64,000 bases of DNA from Alphaproteobacteria bacterium (GCA_018336035.1 JAGXRD010000077.1:1-64000), one strand, 5' to 3'; counted from the stretch's first letter, positions 43,364-52,478 are shown. Translations and numbers: made by a program. The notes: generated by a model from the letters alone, not told the origin.

Positions 43364-43861
43364 TCACTCGGCCGCGTTTTCCTCGGCCGGCATATCCACC
43401 GGCACGCCGGGTTCGCTTTTCGAGCAGCGGATGGTCAGCGCGGTTTTCACATGCGCGACATTCTGGAGTGCGGTCAGTTCCTTGGTCAGGAAGGTCTGAT
43501 AGGCATCCCAGTCGCGCGCGACGATCTTCAGGATGAAATCATTCTCGCCGGCCAGCATGTAGCATTCGCGCACCTGGGCCCAGCCGGCCACGGTCTGCTC
43601 GAAGGCCACCAGGTCATGCTCGGCCTGGCTGTTCAGCCCCACCATCGCAAAGACCGTGACGCCATAGCCCAGCAACTGCGGATTGAGATCGGCATGGTAG
43701 CCCTTGATATAGCCGGCCTCCTCCAGCGCGCGCACGCGGCGCAGGCAGGGCGGGGCGGAAATGCCGACCCGCGAGGCGAGGTCGACATTGGTCATGCGGC
43801 CATCGGCCTGCAGATCGTTCAGAATCTTGCGGTCGATCAGATCGAGTTTGACGCGTTGCAT
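43364..43861 (-). CDS. Lrp/AsnC-family regulator
   Basis: A 165-residue Lrp-type protein: KLDLIDRKILNDLQADGRMTNVDLASRVGISAPPCLRRVRALEEAGYIKGYHADLNP is the diagnostic helix-turn-helix opening, followed by the RAM ligand-binding domain with VRECYMLAGENDFILKIVARD. A short acidic tail follows. Upstream (43862 onward) lies an AT-rich promoter region and then two tandem repeat arrays. Confidence 0.94.
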   Translation of the reverse strand: MQRVKLDLIDRKILNDLQADGRMTNVDLASRVGISAPPCLRRVRALEEAGYIKGYHADLNPQLLGYGVTVFAMVGLNSQAEHDLVAFEQTVAGWAQVRECYMLAGENDFILKIVARDWDAYQTFLTKELTALQNVAHVKTALTIRCSKSEPGVPVDMPAEENAAE

Positions 43862-44090
43862 GTAAATTTTCTCGGGATGGGAGGTTGGCGCAATAATATT
43901 ATAAAATTAAGCAAGATTCCAAGCCTCGGCATCGAAATAAAATTACCTAGGACTGTGGCCTTGATCTGGATCAGTGAGTTTTCTATATGTTCTCATTATC
44001 CTGCCCGTTGCCGACGCGCGGGCAGCTAAGCCGTTGTTGGACAATTGAATCTGGTGAATCTGGCTGATCTGGCGGCGTGCGGGCGCGCCT

Positions 44091-44180
44091 GAACGAACAG
44101 CCACGAACGCGAACGAGCACAAACGAACGCAAACGAACACAAACGAACACGAACGAAGCGAAACGAACGCTGGCGAACCT
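44091..44180. repeat. 10-bp tandem array, consensus RAACGAACRC
   Basis: Eight to nine consecutive 10-base units such as AAACGAACGC, AAACGAACAC and GAACGAGCAC in exact 10-base register with few substitutions. The unit length equals about one helical turn. It abuts the 21-bp array. Confidence 0.9.
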
Positions 44181-44282
44181 GACTCAGCACCGAATAGACC
44201 TGAGTCAGCATCGAATGGACCTGAGTCAGCACAAACTGGACCTGACTCAGCACTGAATAGACCTAGGTTAGCGTCGGATAGG
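44179..44282. repeat. 21-bp tandem array with CTGASTCAG cores
   Basis: Five units spaced exactly 21 bases apart: CTGACTCAG at 44179, CTGAGTCAG at 44200, CTGAGTCAG at 44221, CTGACTCAG at 44242 and a degenerate CTAGGTTAG at 44263. Each core is a 9-base palindrome followed by a CACYGAATRGAC-like spacer. The spacing of two helical turns puts all cores on one DNA face. Confidence 0.9.
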
Positions 44283-44563
44283 TCGCCCCCGGCGCAACCC
44301 GGCGGCGACTGGCGCGCCGGGGTATGACCGGCGTCACGACCCGGCCGGGCGCAAAACAGTGTCGCCGCGCTATATCGAAGGGATGAATCGCGAGTCGCAC
44401 ACGGAGGTTTCATCTGTCTGTCATTTGACCGCGGACGGCAGCCGCGTCATTGCTGCGCTTTCGGTGTTTGACCGGCCTTTCCCTTGCGCCTGATCCACCC
44501 GCTGTCATAATCCGAAACCGCTCGTTTTCAGCGTTTTAGCCTGCGCCGGAGTCGCATCACGTC

Positions 44564-45535
44564 ATGGCCACCACCCATCGCACCAAGGTTCTCATTCTCG
44601 GCTCCGGCCCTGCCGGCCTGACGGCCGCCATCTATGCGGCGCGCGCCTCGCTGCAGCCGATCCTGGTGCATGGCCTGCAGCCGGGCGGCCAGCTCACCAT
44701 CACCACCGATGTCGAGAATTATCCGGGCTTCGCCGAAACCATCCAGGGCCCCTGGCTGATGGAGCAGATGGAGGCGCAGGCCAAGCATGTCGGCACCACC
44801 ATCCTCAACGACTATATCGTGTCGGTCGATCTGTCGAAGCGGCCGTTCGTTGCTAAAGGAGACGGTGGCGACACCTACATTGCCGACACGCTGATCATCG
44901 CCACCGGCGCGCAGGCCAAATGGCTCGGCCTGCCCAGCGAGCAGACCTGGCAGGGCTTCGGCGTCTCGGCCTGCGCCACCTGCGACGGTTTCTTCTATCG
45001 CGGCAAGAAGGTGGTCGTGGTCGGCGGCGGCAATACGGCTGTCGAAGAAGCGCTGTATCTCACCAACCACGCCACCGAAGTGGTGCTGGTGCATCGCCGC
45101 GACAGTTTCCGCGCCGAAAAGATCCTGCAGCAGCGCCTGTTCGCCAATCCCAAGGTCAAGGTGATCTGGGATCATGTGGTCGAGGAAATCCTCGGCGAAG
45201 AAGGCAAGGGCGTCACCGGCGTGCGGCTCAAGAACGTCAAGACCAATGCGACGCAGGAGGTCGCCACCGACGGCTTCTTCGTCGCCATCGGCCATACGCC
45301 GAATACCGAACTGTTCAAGGGCCAGCTGCCGCTGGACTCGGAATGTTATCTGACCACCAAGCCCGGCACGACGCAGACCACCATTCCCGGCGTGTTTGCC
45401 GCCGGCGATGTGCAGGACAAGATCTACCGCCAGGCCGTCACGGCCGCCGGCACCGGCTGCATGGCAGCACTTGAAGCCGAGAAGTTCATCGCGCATCACG
45501 CGCATAGCGAAGCGGCGGCCGACGCCGCCGACTAA
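44564..45535 (+). CDS. trxB: Thioredoxin-disulfide reductase
   Basis: A 323-residue low-molecular-weight thioredoxin reductase. FAD motif LILGSGPAGLTAAIYAARA, redox-active pair C137-x-x-C140 (SACATCDGFF), NADPH motif VVVGGGNTAVEEALYL and C-terminal FAAGDVQDKIYRQAVTAAGTGCMAALEAEKF. It reduces thioredoxin with NADPH. It is followed 34 bp later by a LysR gene on the same strand, an arrangement seen in several alphaproteobacteria. Confidence 0.97.
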   Translation: MATTHRTKVLILGSGPAGLTAAIYAARASLQPILVHGLQPGGQLTITTDVENYPGFAETIQGPWLMEQMEAQAKHVGTTILNDYIVSVDLSKRPFVAKGDGGDTYIADTLIIATGAQAKWLGLPSEQTWQGFGVSACATCDGFFYRGKKVVVVGGGNTAVEEALYLTNHATEVVLVHRRDSFRAEKILQQRLFANPKVKVIWDHVVEEILGEEGKGVTGVRLKNVKTNATQEVATDGFFVAIGHTPNTELFKGQLPLDSECYLTTKPGTTQTTIPGVFAAGDVQDKIYRQAVTAAGTGCMAALEAEKFIAHHAHSEAAADAAD

Positions 45536-45569
45536 AACGCAGCTGCAACTGCGTTCATAAGGGGGGACG

Positions 45570-46466
45570 ATGTCGGCGCTGGACTGGGACAAGCTGCGCA
45601 TTTTTCACGCGGTGGCGGAAGCCGGCAGCCTGACTCATGCCGGCGAGGCGCTCGGCCTGAGCCAGTCCGCCGTCAGCCGCCAGATCGGCGCGCTGGAGAC
45701 ACAGCTCAACGCCACGCTGTTCCATCGCCATGCGCGCGGCCTGATCCTGACCGAACAGGGCGAGCTGCTGTATCGCACCGCGCGCGACATCTTCGCCCGC
45801 CTGGCCGTCACCGAAGCGATGATCGCCGATGCCAAGGACAAGCCCTCGGGTGAATTGAAGGTCACGACCACGGTGGCCTTTGGCACCATCTGGCTGGCGC
45901 CACGGCTGAAAGAGTTCATGGACCTCTATCCCGATATCCGCATCGAGATGGTGGTGGACGATCGCGAACTCGATCTCTCCATGCGCGAAGCCGATGTGGC
46001 GATCCGCATGTGGAAGCCGACCCAGGCCGACCTGATCCACCGCAAGCTGCTCACCGTGCATAACCACGTCTATGCCTCGGTCGATTACGTCACGCGCCGC
46101 GGCACGCCGCAGACGATTGAAGACATCGACAAGCATCATGTCATCGTCTACGGCGAGGAAGCGCCAGCGCATTTCAACAATATCAACTGGCTGCTCAAGG
46201 TCGGCGATCCGGCCATCCCGCGCGACCCGATCCTGACGGTGAATAACGTCTACGGCGTGATGCAGTCGGTCGCCAGCGGCCTCGGCATCGCCGCGCTGCC
46301 GGATTACATGGTGGAGGGCAATCCGCGCATCGTGCGCGTGATGCCCAGCGTCGACGGCCCCAGCTTCGACACCTATCTGGTCTATCCAGAGGAACTGCGC
46401 AACACCAAGCGGCTCGCCGTCTTCCGCGACTTCCTGCTGCGCAAGGTGGCGGACTGGCGCTACTGA
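45570..46466 (+). CDS. LysR-family regulator
   Basis: A 298-residue LysR protein: LDWDKLRIFHAVAEAGSLTHAGEALGLSQSAVSRQIGALE is the winged helix and the rest is the type 2 periplasmic-like effector domain. GGGGGG precedes the start. Its place after trxB and before the histidine kinase gene (2 bp apart) suggests a three-gene transcript; the regulated genes are not evident. Confidence 0.93.
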   Translation: MSALDWDKLRIFHAVAEAGSLTHAGEALGLSQSAVSRQIGALETQLNATLFHRHARGLILTEQGELLYRTARDIFARLAVTEAMIADAKDKPSGELKVTTTVAFGTIWLAPRLKEFMDLYPDIRIEMVVDDRELDLSMREADVAIRMWKPTQADLIHRKLLTVHNHVYASVDYVTRRGTPQTIEDIDKHHVIVYGEEAPAHFNNINWLLKVGDPAIPRDPILTVNNVYGVMQSVASGLGIAALPDYMVEGNPRIVRVMPSVDGPSFDTYLVYPEELRNTKRLAVFRDFLLRKVADWRY

Positions 46467-46468
46467 AC

Positions 46469-48664
46469 ATGGACCGTCAAGCGGACATGGTCGGCGGCGG
46501 CATGGCCCGGCGCAACGAGTTGCTGGTGCGCGTGCGCCAGCCGCTCGATATGGCGCTGCAGGTGCTGGCTGCCGTGGCCGTCGCCTTGCTGCTGGATGAC
46601 TATCTGTCCATGCCGCTGCGGATCGGCTATCTGGCCGCCACCATCGCCGTGACCGGCCTGCAGTTTCTCACCCATCGCGCCTTCATGGCCGACCGCGAGC
46701 GGCGCCATCGCGCGCAGGCCTGGCGCTGGCGCCTGATCGGCGTCTACAGCCTGAACGGTGCGCTGTTCGGCACCGCCGCCGCCACCATCGTGCAACTGCC
46801 CTATGAAAGCGCGCCACTGCTGGCGCTGCTCTGCCTGCTTGGCATGATCTGCTCGGTCAGCCTGACGGTGGCGGTGCAGTTCATTGTCTCAGCGACGGTG
46901 ATCCTGCTCAGCACGTTGCCGCCGGTGACCATGCTGCTGCTGGCTGAGACGCAGGACCATTGGCTGCTGGCCGGGGCCGGCTGCATCGTCATCGTGCTGC
47001 TGCTGAGTTTCTCCCACCGGCTCAACCGCTATTTCCGCCGTACGACGGACCTCGTGGAACGCCTGCGCCAGATGCTGCAGGACCGCACGCGCAGCAGTGC
47101 CGATGCCGAAGCCGCGCAGCGCCGCCTGCGCCAGATCCTGGATACCGCGCCGTTCCCCATCGTGGTGGCGCGGCGCAGCGATGGCGCCTTCCTCTACAGC
47201 AACCGCCCCGCTGCCGAACTCTTCGGTATCGAAGATGGCGGGCCGGACGCCGTGCCGCGCTACGTGCTCGATCCGGCGCATCGCGATCGCATCTTTGCGG
47301 ACGGTCGTCCGCAGCCCGACGAGGAGCTGCAGATCGCCACCGCGCAGGGCCGCGCAATCTGGGCCACCATGGCAGCCGTGCCGATGCGCTATGGCGAGGA
47401 TGAAGCGGCGCTGGTCGTGGTGAACGACATCACCGCCAAGAAAACCTCGGAAGCGCGCCTGCGCGAAGCCGAGCAGCGCCTGGGCGATGCGCTGAACGTG
47501 GCGCCGGATGGCGTGGCGCTGTTCGACCCCGAGCAGCGGCTGGTGATCTGCAATCCGGCTTATGCCGGCATCATCGGCGTCTCGCTCAACGCCATCGCCG
47601 GCCTGACCCATCGTGATATCTGCCAGGCTTCAGTGCGCGGCCGGCCGGCACCGGCGGCAGCCGGCGTGACAACCGACTACGACGACTGGATTTCGACGCG
47701 GCTGCGCACATTCAATCTCGCAAATGGCACGCCGCATATCTTCTTCGATACGCGCGACAAGCGCTGGCTGCAGATCCGCGATTTCCGCATGGACTCCGGC
47801 GGCACGGCATCGCTGATCACCGATATCACCGCACTGAAGCGCGGCGAACGTGAGCTGCGCGAGGCCAACGAGGCGCTGGCGGCCCGCACCGAGACGCTGG
47901 AAGCGGCGCGCAAGACCGCGATCAAGGCGCACCAGGATGCCGAATTCGCTAATCGCGCCAAGAGCCAGTTCCTGGCGCATATGAGCCACGAACTGCGCAC
48001 GCCGCTGAATGCCATCATCGGCTTTTCCGAGATCATGTCGCTGCAACTGCTCGGTGCCTCAGGCGTGCCGCAATATGATCGCTACGCCAGCGATATCCTG
48101 GCTGCCGGCCGACATCTGCTGGCAGTGATCGACGACATCCTCGATCTGTCCAAGGTCGAGGCCGGCAAGATGAAGCTCGACAGCGACTATGTTCCCTGGG
48201 CGCGGCTGCTGCAGGATTGCCTCACGCTGCTGCGCCCGCTCGCCGCCGACCGCATGGTGACACTGCGCGTGGCGCCTGCGCCGGAGAATGCCGCGATCTT
48301 TGCCGACGAGCGTCTGGCCAAGCAGATGCTGGTCAACCTGCTGTCGAATGCCGTGAAATACACGCCGTCGGGCGGCGAGGCGACGATCCGCCTGCTGCCC
48401 GGCAGCGATGGCAGCGCTGTGGTCGAGGTGACCGATACGGGCGTGGGCATGGACCAGGCCGATCTGCAGAAGGCGCTGGAGCCATTCGGCCGCATCGATT
48501 CCGCCCTGGTGTCGCAGATGCGCGGCACCGGACTCGGGTTGCCGCTGGTGAAGGCGCTGATCGAACTGCATGGCGGCCGGCTGGAGATCGACTCTGAGCC
48601 CGGTCGCGGAACGACGGTGCGGCTGCATTTTCCGGCCCAGAAGGCGGCTGCAACGCTCTCGTAA
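46469..48664 (+). CDS. Membrane PAS-domain sensor histidine kinase
   Basis: A 731-residue hybrid-less sensor kinase. About six membrane helices in residues 25-195, one PAS domain (about 205-325, TAPFPIVVARRSDGAFLYSN), a second PAS (about 330-455), a short coiled coil, the dimerisation domain with the phospho-accepting H507 in FLAHMSHELRTPLNAIIGFSEIM, and an ATPase domain (N-box LLSNAVKYTPSGG, then TGVGMDQADL, and GTGLGLPLVKALIELHGG). No receiver domain and no cognate response-regulator gene are adjacent, so it is an orphan kinase. It starts 2 bp after the LysR stop. Confidence 0.93.
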   Translation: MDRQADMVGGGMARRNELLVRVRQPLDMALQVLAAVAVALLLDDYLSMPLRIGYLAATIAVTGLQFLTHRAFMADRERRHRAQAWRWRLIGVYSLNGALFGTAAATIVQLPYESAPLLALLCLLGMICSVSLTVAVQFIVSATVILLSTLPPVTMLLLAETQDHWLLAGAGCIVIVLLLSFSHRLNRYFRRTTDLVERLRQMLQDRTRSSADAEAAQRRLRQILDTAPFPIVVARRSDGAFLYSNRPAAELFGIEDGGPDAVPRYVLDPAHRDRIFADGRPQPDEELQIATAQGRAIWATMAAVPMRYGEDEAALVVVNDITAKKTSEARLREAEQRLGDALNVAPDGVALFDPEQRLVICNPAYAGIIGVSLNAIAGLTHRDICQASVRGRPAPAAAGVTTDYDDWISTRLRTFNLANGTPHIFFDTRDKRWLQIRDFRMDSGGTASLITDITALKRGERELREANEALAARTETLEAARKTAIKAHQDAEFANRAKSQFLAHMSHELRTPLNAIIGFSEIMSLQLLGASGVPQYDRYASDILAAGRHLLAVIDDILDLSKVEAGKMKLDSDYVPWARLLQDCLTLLRPLAADRMVTLRVAPAPENAAIFADERLAKQMLVNLLSNAVKYTPSGGEATIRLLPGSDGSAVVEVTDTGVGMDQADLQKALEPFGRIDSALVSQMRGTGLGLPLVKALIELHGGRLEIDSEPGRGTTVRLHFPAQKAAATLS

Positions 48665-48699
48665 CGGATTGAATCGGCTGGGTTTGTAAGTAAACGCCT

Positions 48700-48931
48700 A
48701 GTTATGCAGCAGATGCATGCCTGTGTTGCCAATTCTCTGGATACTCAAACCTGCCGCCAGGGGGTACACCAATCCCTGTCAGATGTTGCGTCGCAGCATC
48801 TCCCGGTTTTTGGCTTCGGCCAGAAACTTTGGTCGCTACAGCTCCCCCGCTGTATCGACCAGTCCGCGCGTCTCGCGCGGAGCCTCCCTGTTAAGACTTA
48901 GCCGGCCTGGTTTCAGGCCGGCTTTTTTTTG
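48700..48931 (+). ncRNA. Candidate structured small RNA with C-rich loops
   Basis: Between the kinase stop and the convergent HAD gene lies a run of hairpins ending in a strong terminator. GATGTTGC/GCAGCATC (near 48783) has loop GTC; TTTTTGGC-TTCG-GCCAGAAA has a UUCG tetraloop; TACAGC/GCTGTA encloses a TCCCCC loop; TCCGCGCG/CGCGCGGA encloses TCT; then comes the terminator. Unpaired or loop segments contain TCTCCC, CTCCCCC and CCTCCC, resembling anti-Shine-Dalgarno motifs of alphaproteobacterial regulatory RNAs. No open frame uses the region convincingly. It does not match RNase P, SRP RNA or tmRNA motifs; a 6S-like or novel trans-acting RNA is possible. The 5' end is not defined. Confidence 0.55.
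48900..48930 (+). terminator. Rho-independent terminator
   Basis: Stem GCCGGCCTG (48901-48909) / CAGGCCGGC (48914-48922), loop GTTT, followed by eight T. It ends the candidate small RNA and/or the trxB-LysR-kinase transcript, immediately before the convergent HAD gene. Confidence 0.93.
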
Positions 48932-48934
48932 CCT

Positions 48935-49585
48935 TCAGGATTTCAGCAGCAAGGGCAGTGCGGCCATATCGCCGAATACCCGGCAACCCAGCGCGGCAAA
49001 AGCCTCCCCGTCACCGTCGGGCCGATAGGCAAACACCGTCATGCCGGCGCGGATACCCGCCGTCGCACCCGGCAGGCTGTCTTCCACCACGGCGCAGGAT
49101 GCCGGCGCAAAGCCGCCCATCCGTTCAGCGGCAAAGAAGAAGACATCCGGCGCCGGCTTGGCTTCGGCCACCTGATGAACGCTGAACAGGTTGCTGCCGA
49201 AATGGTGCGACAGCCCGGTCAGTTCGAGGCTGTAGGCGATCTTCTCCGGCGCGGAAGAGGAGGCGACGCATTTCGGCTGCTGCAACTGCTGCAGCATGGT
49301 GGGCACGCCGGAGATCGGCACCAGCGAGTCGCGGTAGCTGGCATAGGTCGCGTCCTTCAGGTCAGCTTCGAAATCTTCCGGCACACGCTGCAGGCCGTAG
49401 CTCTCGTAGGCCAGCGTCAGGCATTTCGCCACGGTCAGCCCGGTGAAGTCGCGCGTCACTCGGGTCAGGTCAAAGCGCGGATCCAGCCCGCGTGCAACCA
49501 GCTTGTCATAAAAGACACGGTTCGCCAGGGTTTCGGAATCCACCAGCGTGCCGTCGAGATCGAAGATGATGAGATCGTAAGCCAT
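48935..49585 (-). CDS. HAD-superfamily phosphatase
   Basis: A 216-residue HAD hydrolase of the phosphoglycolate-phosphatase-like/YjjG group: motif I IIFDLDGTLVDSE, cap domain, motif II around CVASSSAPEKIAYSLELTGL, motif III with KPAPDVFFFAAERMG and motif IV CAVVEDSLPGATAGIRAGM. It removes phosphate from a small molecule such as a sugar phosphate; the substrate cannot be told from sequence. It is 24 bp after msrP on the same strand. Confidence 0.9.
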   Translation of the reverse strand: MAYDLIIFDLDGTLVDSETLANRVFYDKLVARGLDPRFDLTRVTRDFTGLTVAKCLTLAYESYGLQRVPEDFEADLKDATYASYRDSLVPISGVPTMLQQLQQPKCVASSSAPEKIAYSLELTGLSHHFGSNLFSVHQVAEAKPAPDVFFFAAERMGGFAPASCAVVEDSLPGATAGIRAGMTVFAYRPDGDGEAFAALGCRVFGDMAALPLLLKS

Positions 49586-49609
49586 CCCGCAGGGATAGCC
49601 TGACGCGCC

Positions 49610-50578
49610 TTACATGAAAAGCTTTTCGCCCGCGCCGGCATTCTTGTAGAGCTCGGCAACCTGCTCGCCATAGCCGTTATACAGCTGCGTCGGGATGCGC
49701 CGACCGGTACCGATCACTTCCTCGGTCGCCTGGCTCCAGCGCGGATGCGCCACCATCGGGTTCACATTGGCCCAGAAGCCGTATTCGTCGGCGGCTAGCC
49801 CTTCCCAGAAGGTCTTGGGCCGCTTGTCGGTGAAGGTGAAGCTCACGATCGACTTCACCGACTTGAAACCGTATTTCCACGGCACCGCCAGACGCAGCGG
49901 CGCGCCATTCTGCTTGGGCAGCGGCTTGCCGTAGATGCCGGTGGCGATATAGGCGAGATCGTTGGTCGCCTCTTCGAGGGTCAGGCCCTCGGTATAGGGC
50001 CAGGGATACCAGAACTGCTTCTGGCCGCTGGCTTCCGCCGGCCGCGAGAAGGTTTTCATCACCAGGTATTTCGCGCCCGAGCTGGGCTGCGCGAACTCGA
50101 CCAGGGATTTCAGCGGGAAGCCGCTCCACGGCACCGTCATGCTCCAGGCCTCGACGCAGCGGAAGCGATAGAGTCGCTCATCCACCGGCATCTTGCGGAT
50201 CAGTTCCTCGGCATCGATGGTGATTTCCTTGGCCACCATGCCGTCGATCTTCACCTGCCAGGGCTTGATCGTCAGCGCCTGGGCCGAGCGATGGATATTT
50301 TTGCTGGTGCCGAATTCGTAGAAATTGTTGTAGCTGGTGGCGACCTTCTCTTCGGTGAGGTCGCGGCCCGGATCGAAGGCGGCATTGCGCTTGGCAGGAT
50401 AGAGTTCAGGCGCCACGAGCGCGGCATCGGCGGCGCCGAAGGCGGGACGCAGGCCGGCGCCGGCCAGGAGCCCGGTCATCCCCATGCCGGCGAGCAACGT
50501 GCGGCGGTCGAGGAAGATGGCTTCCGGAGTGGCCTGATGTTCCGGCAGATCCCAGCTACGGCGGCGTTTGATCAGCAT
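49610..50578 (-). CDS. msrP: Protein-methionine-sulfoxide reductase, catalytic subunit MsrP
   Basis: A 322-residue periplasmic molybdoenzyme of the sulfite oxidase fold that repairs oxidised methionine in envelope proteins. The Tat-type signal is LDRRTLLAGMGMTGLLAGAGL; the molybdenum-ligand cysteine lies in YRFRCVEAWSMTVPWSGFPL; the C-terminal TEEVIGTGRRIPTQLYNGY is characteristic. The haem-binding membrane partner MsrQ, usually encoded next door, is not adjacent here. Confidence 0.94.
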   Translation of the reverse strand: MLIKRRRSWDLPEHQATPEAIFLDRRTLLAGMGMTGLLAGAGLRPAFGAADAALVAPELYPAKRNAAFDPGRDLTEEKVATSYNNFYEFGTSKNIHRSAQALTIKPWQVKIDGMVAKEITIDAEELIRKMPVDERLYRFRCVEAWSMTVPWSGFPLKSLVEFAQPSSGAKYLVMKTFSRPAEASGQKQFWYPWPYTEGLTLEEATNDLAYIATGIYGKPLPKQNGAPLRLAVPWKYGFKSVKSIVSFTFTDKRPKTFWEGLAADEYGFWANVNPMVAHPRWSQATEEVIGTGRRIPTQLYNGYGEQVAELYKNAGAGEKLFM

Positions 50579-50729
50579 GGCATAAAATTCCCGAAAACAG
50601 TTGCGCCCAAAAAAGATTGGGCCCGGTGATGGCCCGGCCAGGAGAACCTAGCGTGCCATCGACCGGGCGCCAATCAAGCTTCGGTGAGACGGGGCGAAAC
50701 GTTACATCCCGCCCCGCATAATTTTCGTG

Positions 50730-51209
50730 TTACTTCTTTTCCAGCAGGCTGCGCAGCATCCAGGCAGTCTTCTCATGGATCTGCATACGCTGGGTCAGCA
50801 GGTCGGCGGTCGGCTCGTCGGACGACTTGTCGACCACCGGGAACAGCGCGCGGGCGGTCTTGCTCACCGCCTCATTGCCCTTCACCAGGTCCTTGATCAT
50901 GTCCTGCGCGCCAGGCACACCGGTCTCTTCCTTGATGGAAGACAGCTTGGCGTATTGCGCATAGGAACCCGGCGCATAGTGGCCCAGCGCACGGATACGC
51001 TCGGCGATCAGGTCCACGGCCAGCGCCAGTTCGGTGTATTGCAACTCGAACATGGTGTGCAGGGTCTGGAACATCGGGCCTTCGACATTCCAGTGATAGT
51101 TATGCGTCTTGAGATAAAGCGTGTAGGTGTCGGCCAGCAGGCGCGACAGACCATCGGCGATCTTTTTGCGTTCCTTTTCGGCAATGCCGATGTCGACTGC
51201 GACAGCCAT
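50730..51209 (-). CDS. dps: Dps-family iron storage and DNA protection protein
   Basis: A 159-residue ferritin-like Dps protein with the ferroxidase-site helix [46 protein letters not shown]. It oxidises and stores iron with peroxide, protecting DNA. The ATG at 51209 follows AAGGAGT; a longer frame to 51287 has no supporting site. It stands alone. Confidence 0.93.
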   Translation of the reverse strand: MAVAVDIGIAEKERKKIADGLSRLLADTYTLYLKTHNYHWNVEGPMFQTLHTMFELQYTELALAVDLIAERIRALGHYAPGSYAQYAKLSSIKEETGVPGAQDMIKDLVKGNEAVSKTARALFPVVDKSSDEPTADLLTQRMQIHEKTAWMLRSLLEKK

Positions 51210-51371
51210 GGGGACTACTCCTTGTTTTCTGCGGTTCCGCTTCGTTAATTTAGAACTATTCCAACGGGCTGCAAGTTCCCCTGCCATGCAAAGCTATCAT
51301 GGCAGTCCCGAATCTGCGTCGATTGAAGCGAAAATTTATTGCTGCCCAATGTCAGTCGCTGCGACGGTCAG

Positions 51372-52478
51372 TTATTCCGCGGGCTCCAGCTCGACGCCTT
51401 CGCCGGTCAGCAGCTTTTCCTTGCGCTCCAGCCCCCAGCGATAGCCGCCGAGGCCGCCATCGCTGCGCAGCGCCCGGTGACAGGGCACCAGCACGCCGAT
51501 GATATTGTTGCCGCAGGCCGAGCCGACGGCGCGCGAGGCCTTGGGCGCGCCCAGGCTCTGGGCGATCTGCTGATAGGTGCGGGTCTCGCCAACCGGAATG
51601 GCCTGCAGCGCGGTCCAGACGCGGATCTGGAAGGGTGTGCCGCGCAGGTCCAGACGCAGACCCTTTGGCGGTTCCTTGCCGGCCAGCATCGCCTCCAGCG
51701 CTGCGAAGGCGGCTTTGCCGGCATCGTCGTCGCGGTCAATGCGCGCGGCGGGGAATTCGTCGCGCAATTCAGCCAGCATGGCTTTCTCGGTATTGCCGAA
51801 CAAAAGCGCGGCCACGCCGCGCGTGCTTTCCGCCACCAGCGTTGCGCCCATCGCCGTGCGGCGGATCGCCACCGTTAACGTCAGTCCTTCACCGCCGCGG
51901 CGGTAATCAGCCGGCGTCATGCCAAGCCAGCGCCCGGCCTTTTCATAGACGCGGCTGGCGGCGCCGAAACCGGCGCCGTAAATCGCGTCTGTTACGCCGC
52001 TACCATGACGCAGCTCGTTTTTCAGCAGTGCGACCCGCTGCGCCTCGGCATAGGCGCGCGGGCTGAGACCATAGGCTGCGGCAAAACGGCGCTGCAGATG
52101 TGTGGCGCCCATATGGGCTGCCTTGGCGAGCTGCGGCAGGGTCGGCGTCGACTCACCGGCCGCCAGCCGCTGATCGATCAGCTTGCGCGCGCGTTCCAGT
52201 CGGGCATCGGCGGCTGGCGCCTGTCCCTGAATATAATTCTGGGGCTGGCAGCGTTTGCAGGGGCGGAAGCCGGCAGCTTCGGCGGCATCCGTGCTGTCGA
52301 AGATGCGGACATTCTCGCGCTTCGGCGCGCGGCTGACACAGGAGGGGCGGCAGAAAATCTTCGTGCTCGCCACGCCGTAGAAGAAGCGGCCGTCGAAGCT
52401 GGCGTCGTTGCCATTGATGGCGGTGAATTCGACCTCGGTGGGAAGTCTCTGGGTGGGCAGTCGCGGTGTCTGTTTCAT
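51372..52478 (-). CDS. ada: Ada: bifunctional methyl-transfer regulator and O6-alkylguanine-DNA alkyltransferase
   Basis: A 368-residue three-part protein. The N-terminal zinc domain has the methyl-acceptor cysteine cluster (FCRPSCVSRAPKRENV and GFRPCKRC); then an AraC-type helix-turn-helix (LPQLAKAAHMGATHLQRRFAAAYGLSPRAYAEAQR); then the alkyltransferase domain with active-site cysteine in GVLVPCHRALR. It repairs O6-methylguanine and activates the adaptive response. The ATG at 52478 is preferred to a TTG at 52487. No alkA or alkB gene is adjacent. Confidence 0.95.
   Translation of the reverse strand: MKQTPRLPTQRLPTEVEFTAINGNDASFDGRFFYGVASTKIFCRPSCVSRAPKRENVRIFDSTDAAEAAGFRPCKRCQPQNYIQGQAPAADARLERARKLIDQRLAAGESTPTLPQLAKAAHMGATHLQRRFAAAYGLSPRAYAEAQRVALLKNELRHGSGVTDAIYGAGFGAASRVYEKAGRWLGMTPADYRRGGEGLTLTVAIRRTAMGATLVAESTRGVAALLFGNTEKAMLAELRDEFPAARIDRDDDAGKAAFAALEAMLAGKEPPKGLRLDLRGTPFQIRVWTALQAIPVGETRTYQQIAQSLGAPKASRAVGSACGNNIIGVLVPCHRALRSDGGLGGYRWGLERKEKLLTGEGVELEPAE

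Larger units (their letters stand above)
43862..44563. other. Intergenic region between lrp and trxB with tandem arrays
   Basis: 702 bp without a supported gene. The first 150 bp are AT-rich and probably hold the divergent lrp promoter. 44091-44180 and 44179-44282 hold two tandem arrays (listed separately). The last 250 bp lead to trxB with no distinctive structure. A minus-strand frame through the arrays (43943-44413) encodes repeats with no family resemblance and is not called. Confidence 0.6.

Noticed and set aside
43979-44282. Possible CRISPR array because of regular repeats.
   Set aside because: Units are 10 and 21 bp with no unique spacers, and no cas genes are nearby.
43943-44413. A 156-codon minus-strand frame through the tandem arrays encoding Ser/Gly/Phe repeats.
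   Set aside because: The peptide repeats are just the translation of the DNA repeats, the two arrays have incompatible periods for one protein, and no ribosome site or homologue is recognisable.
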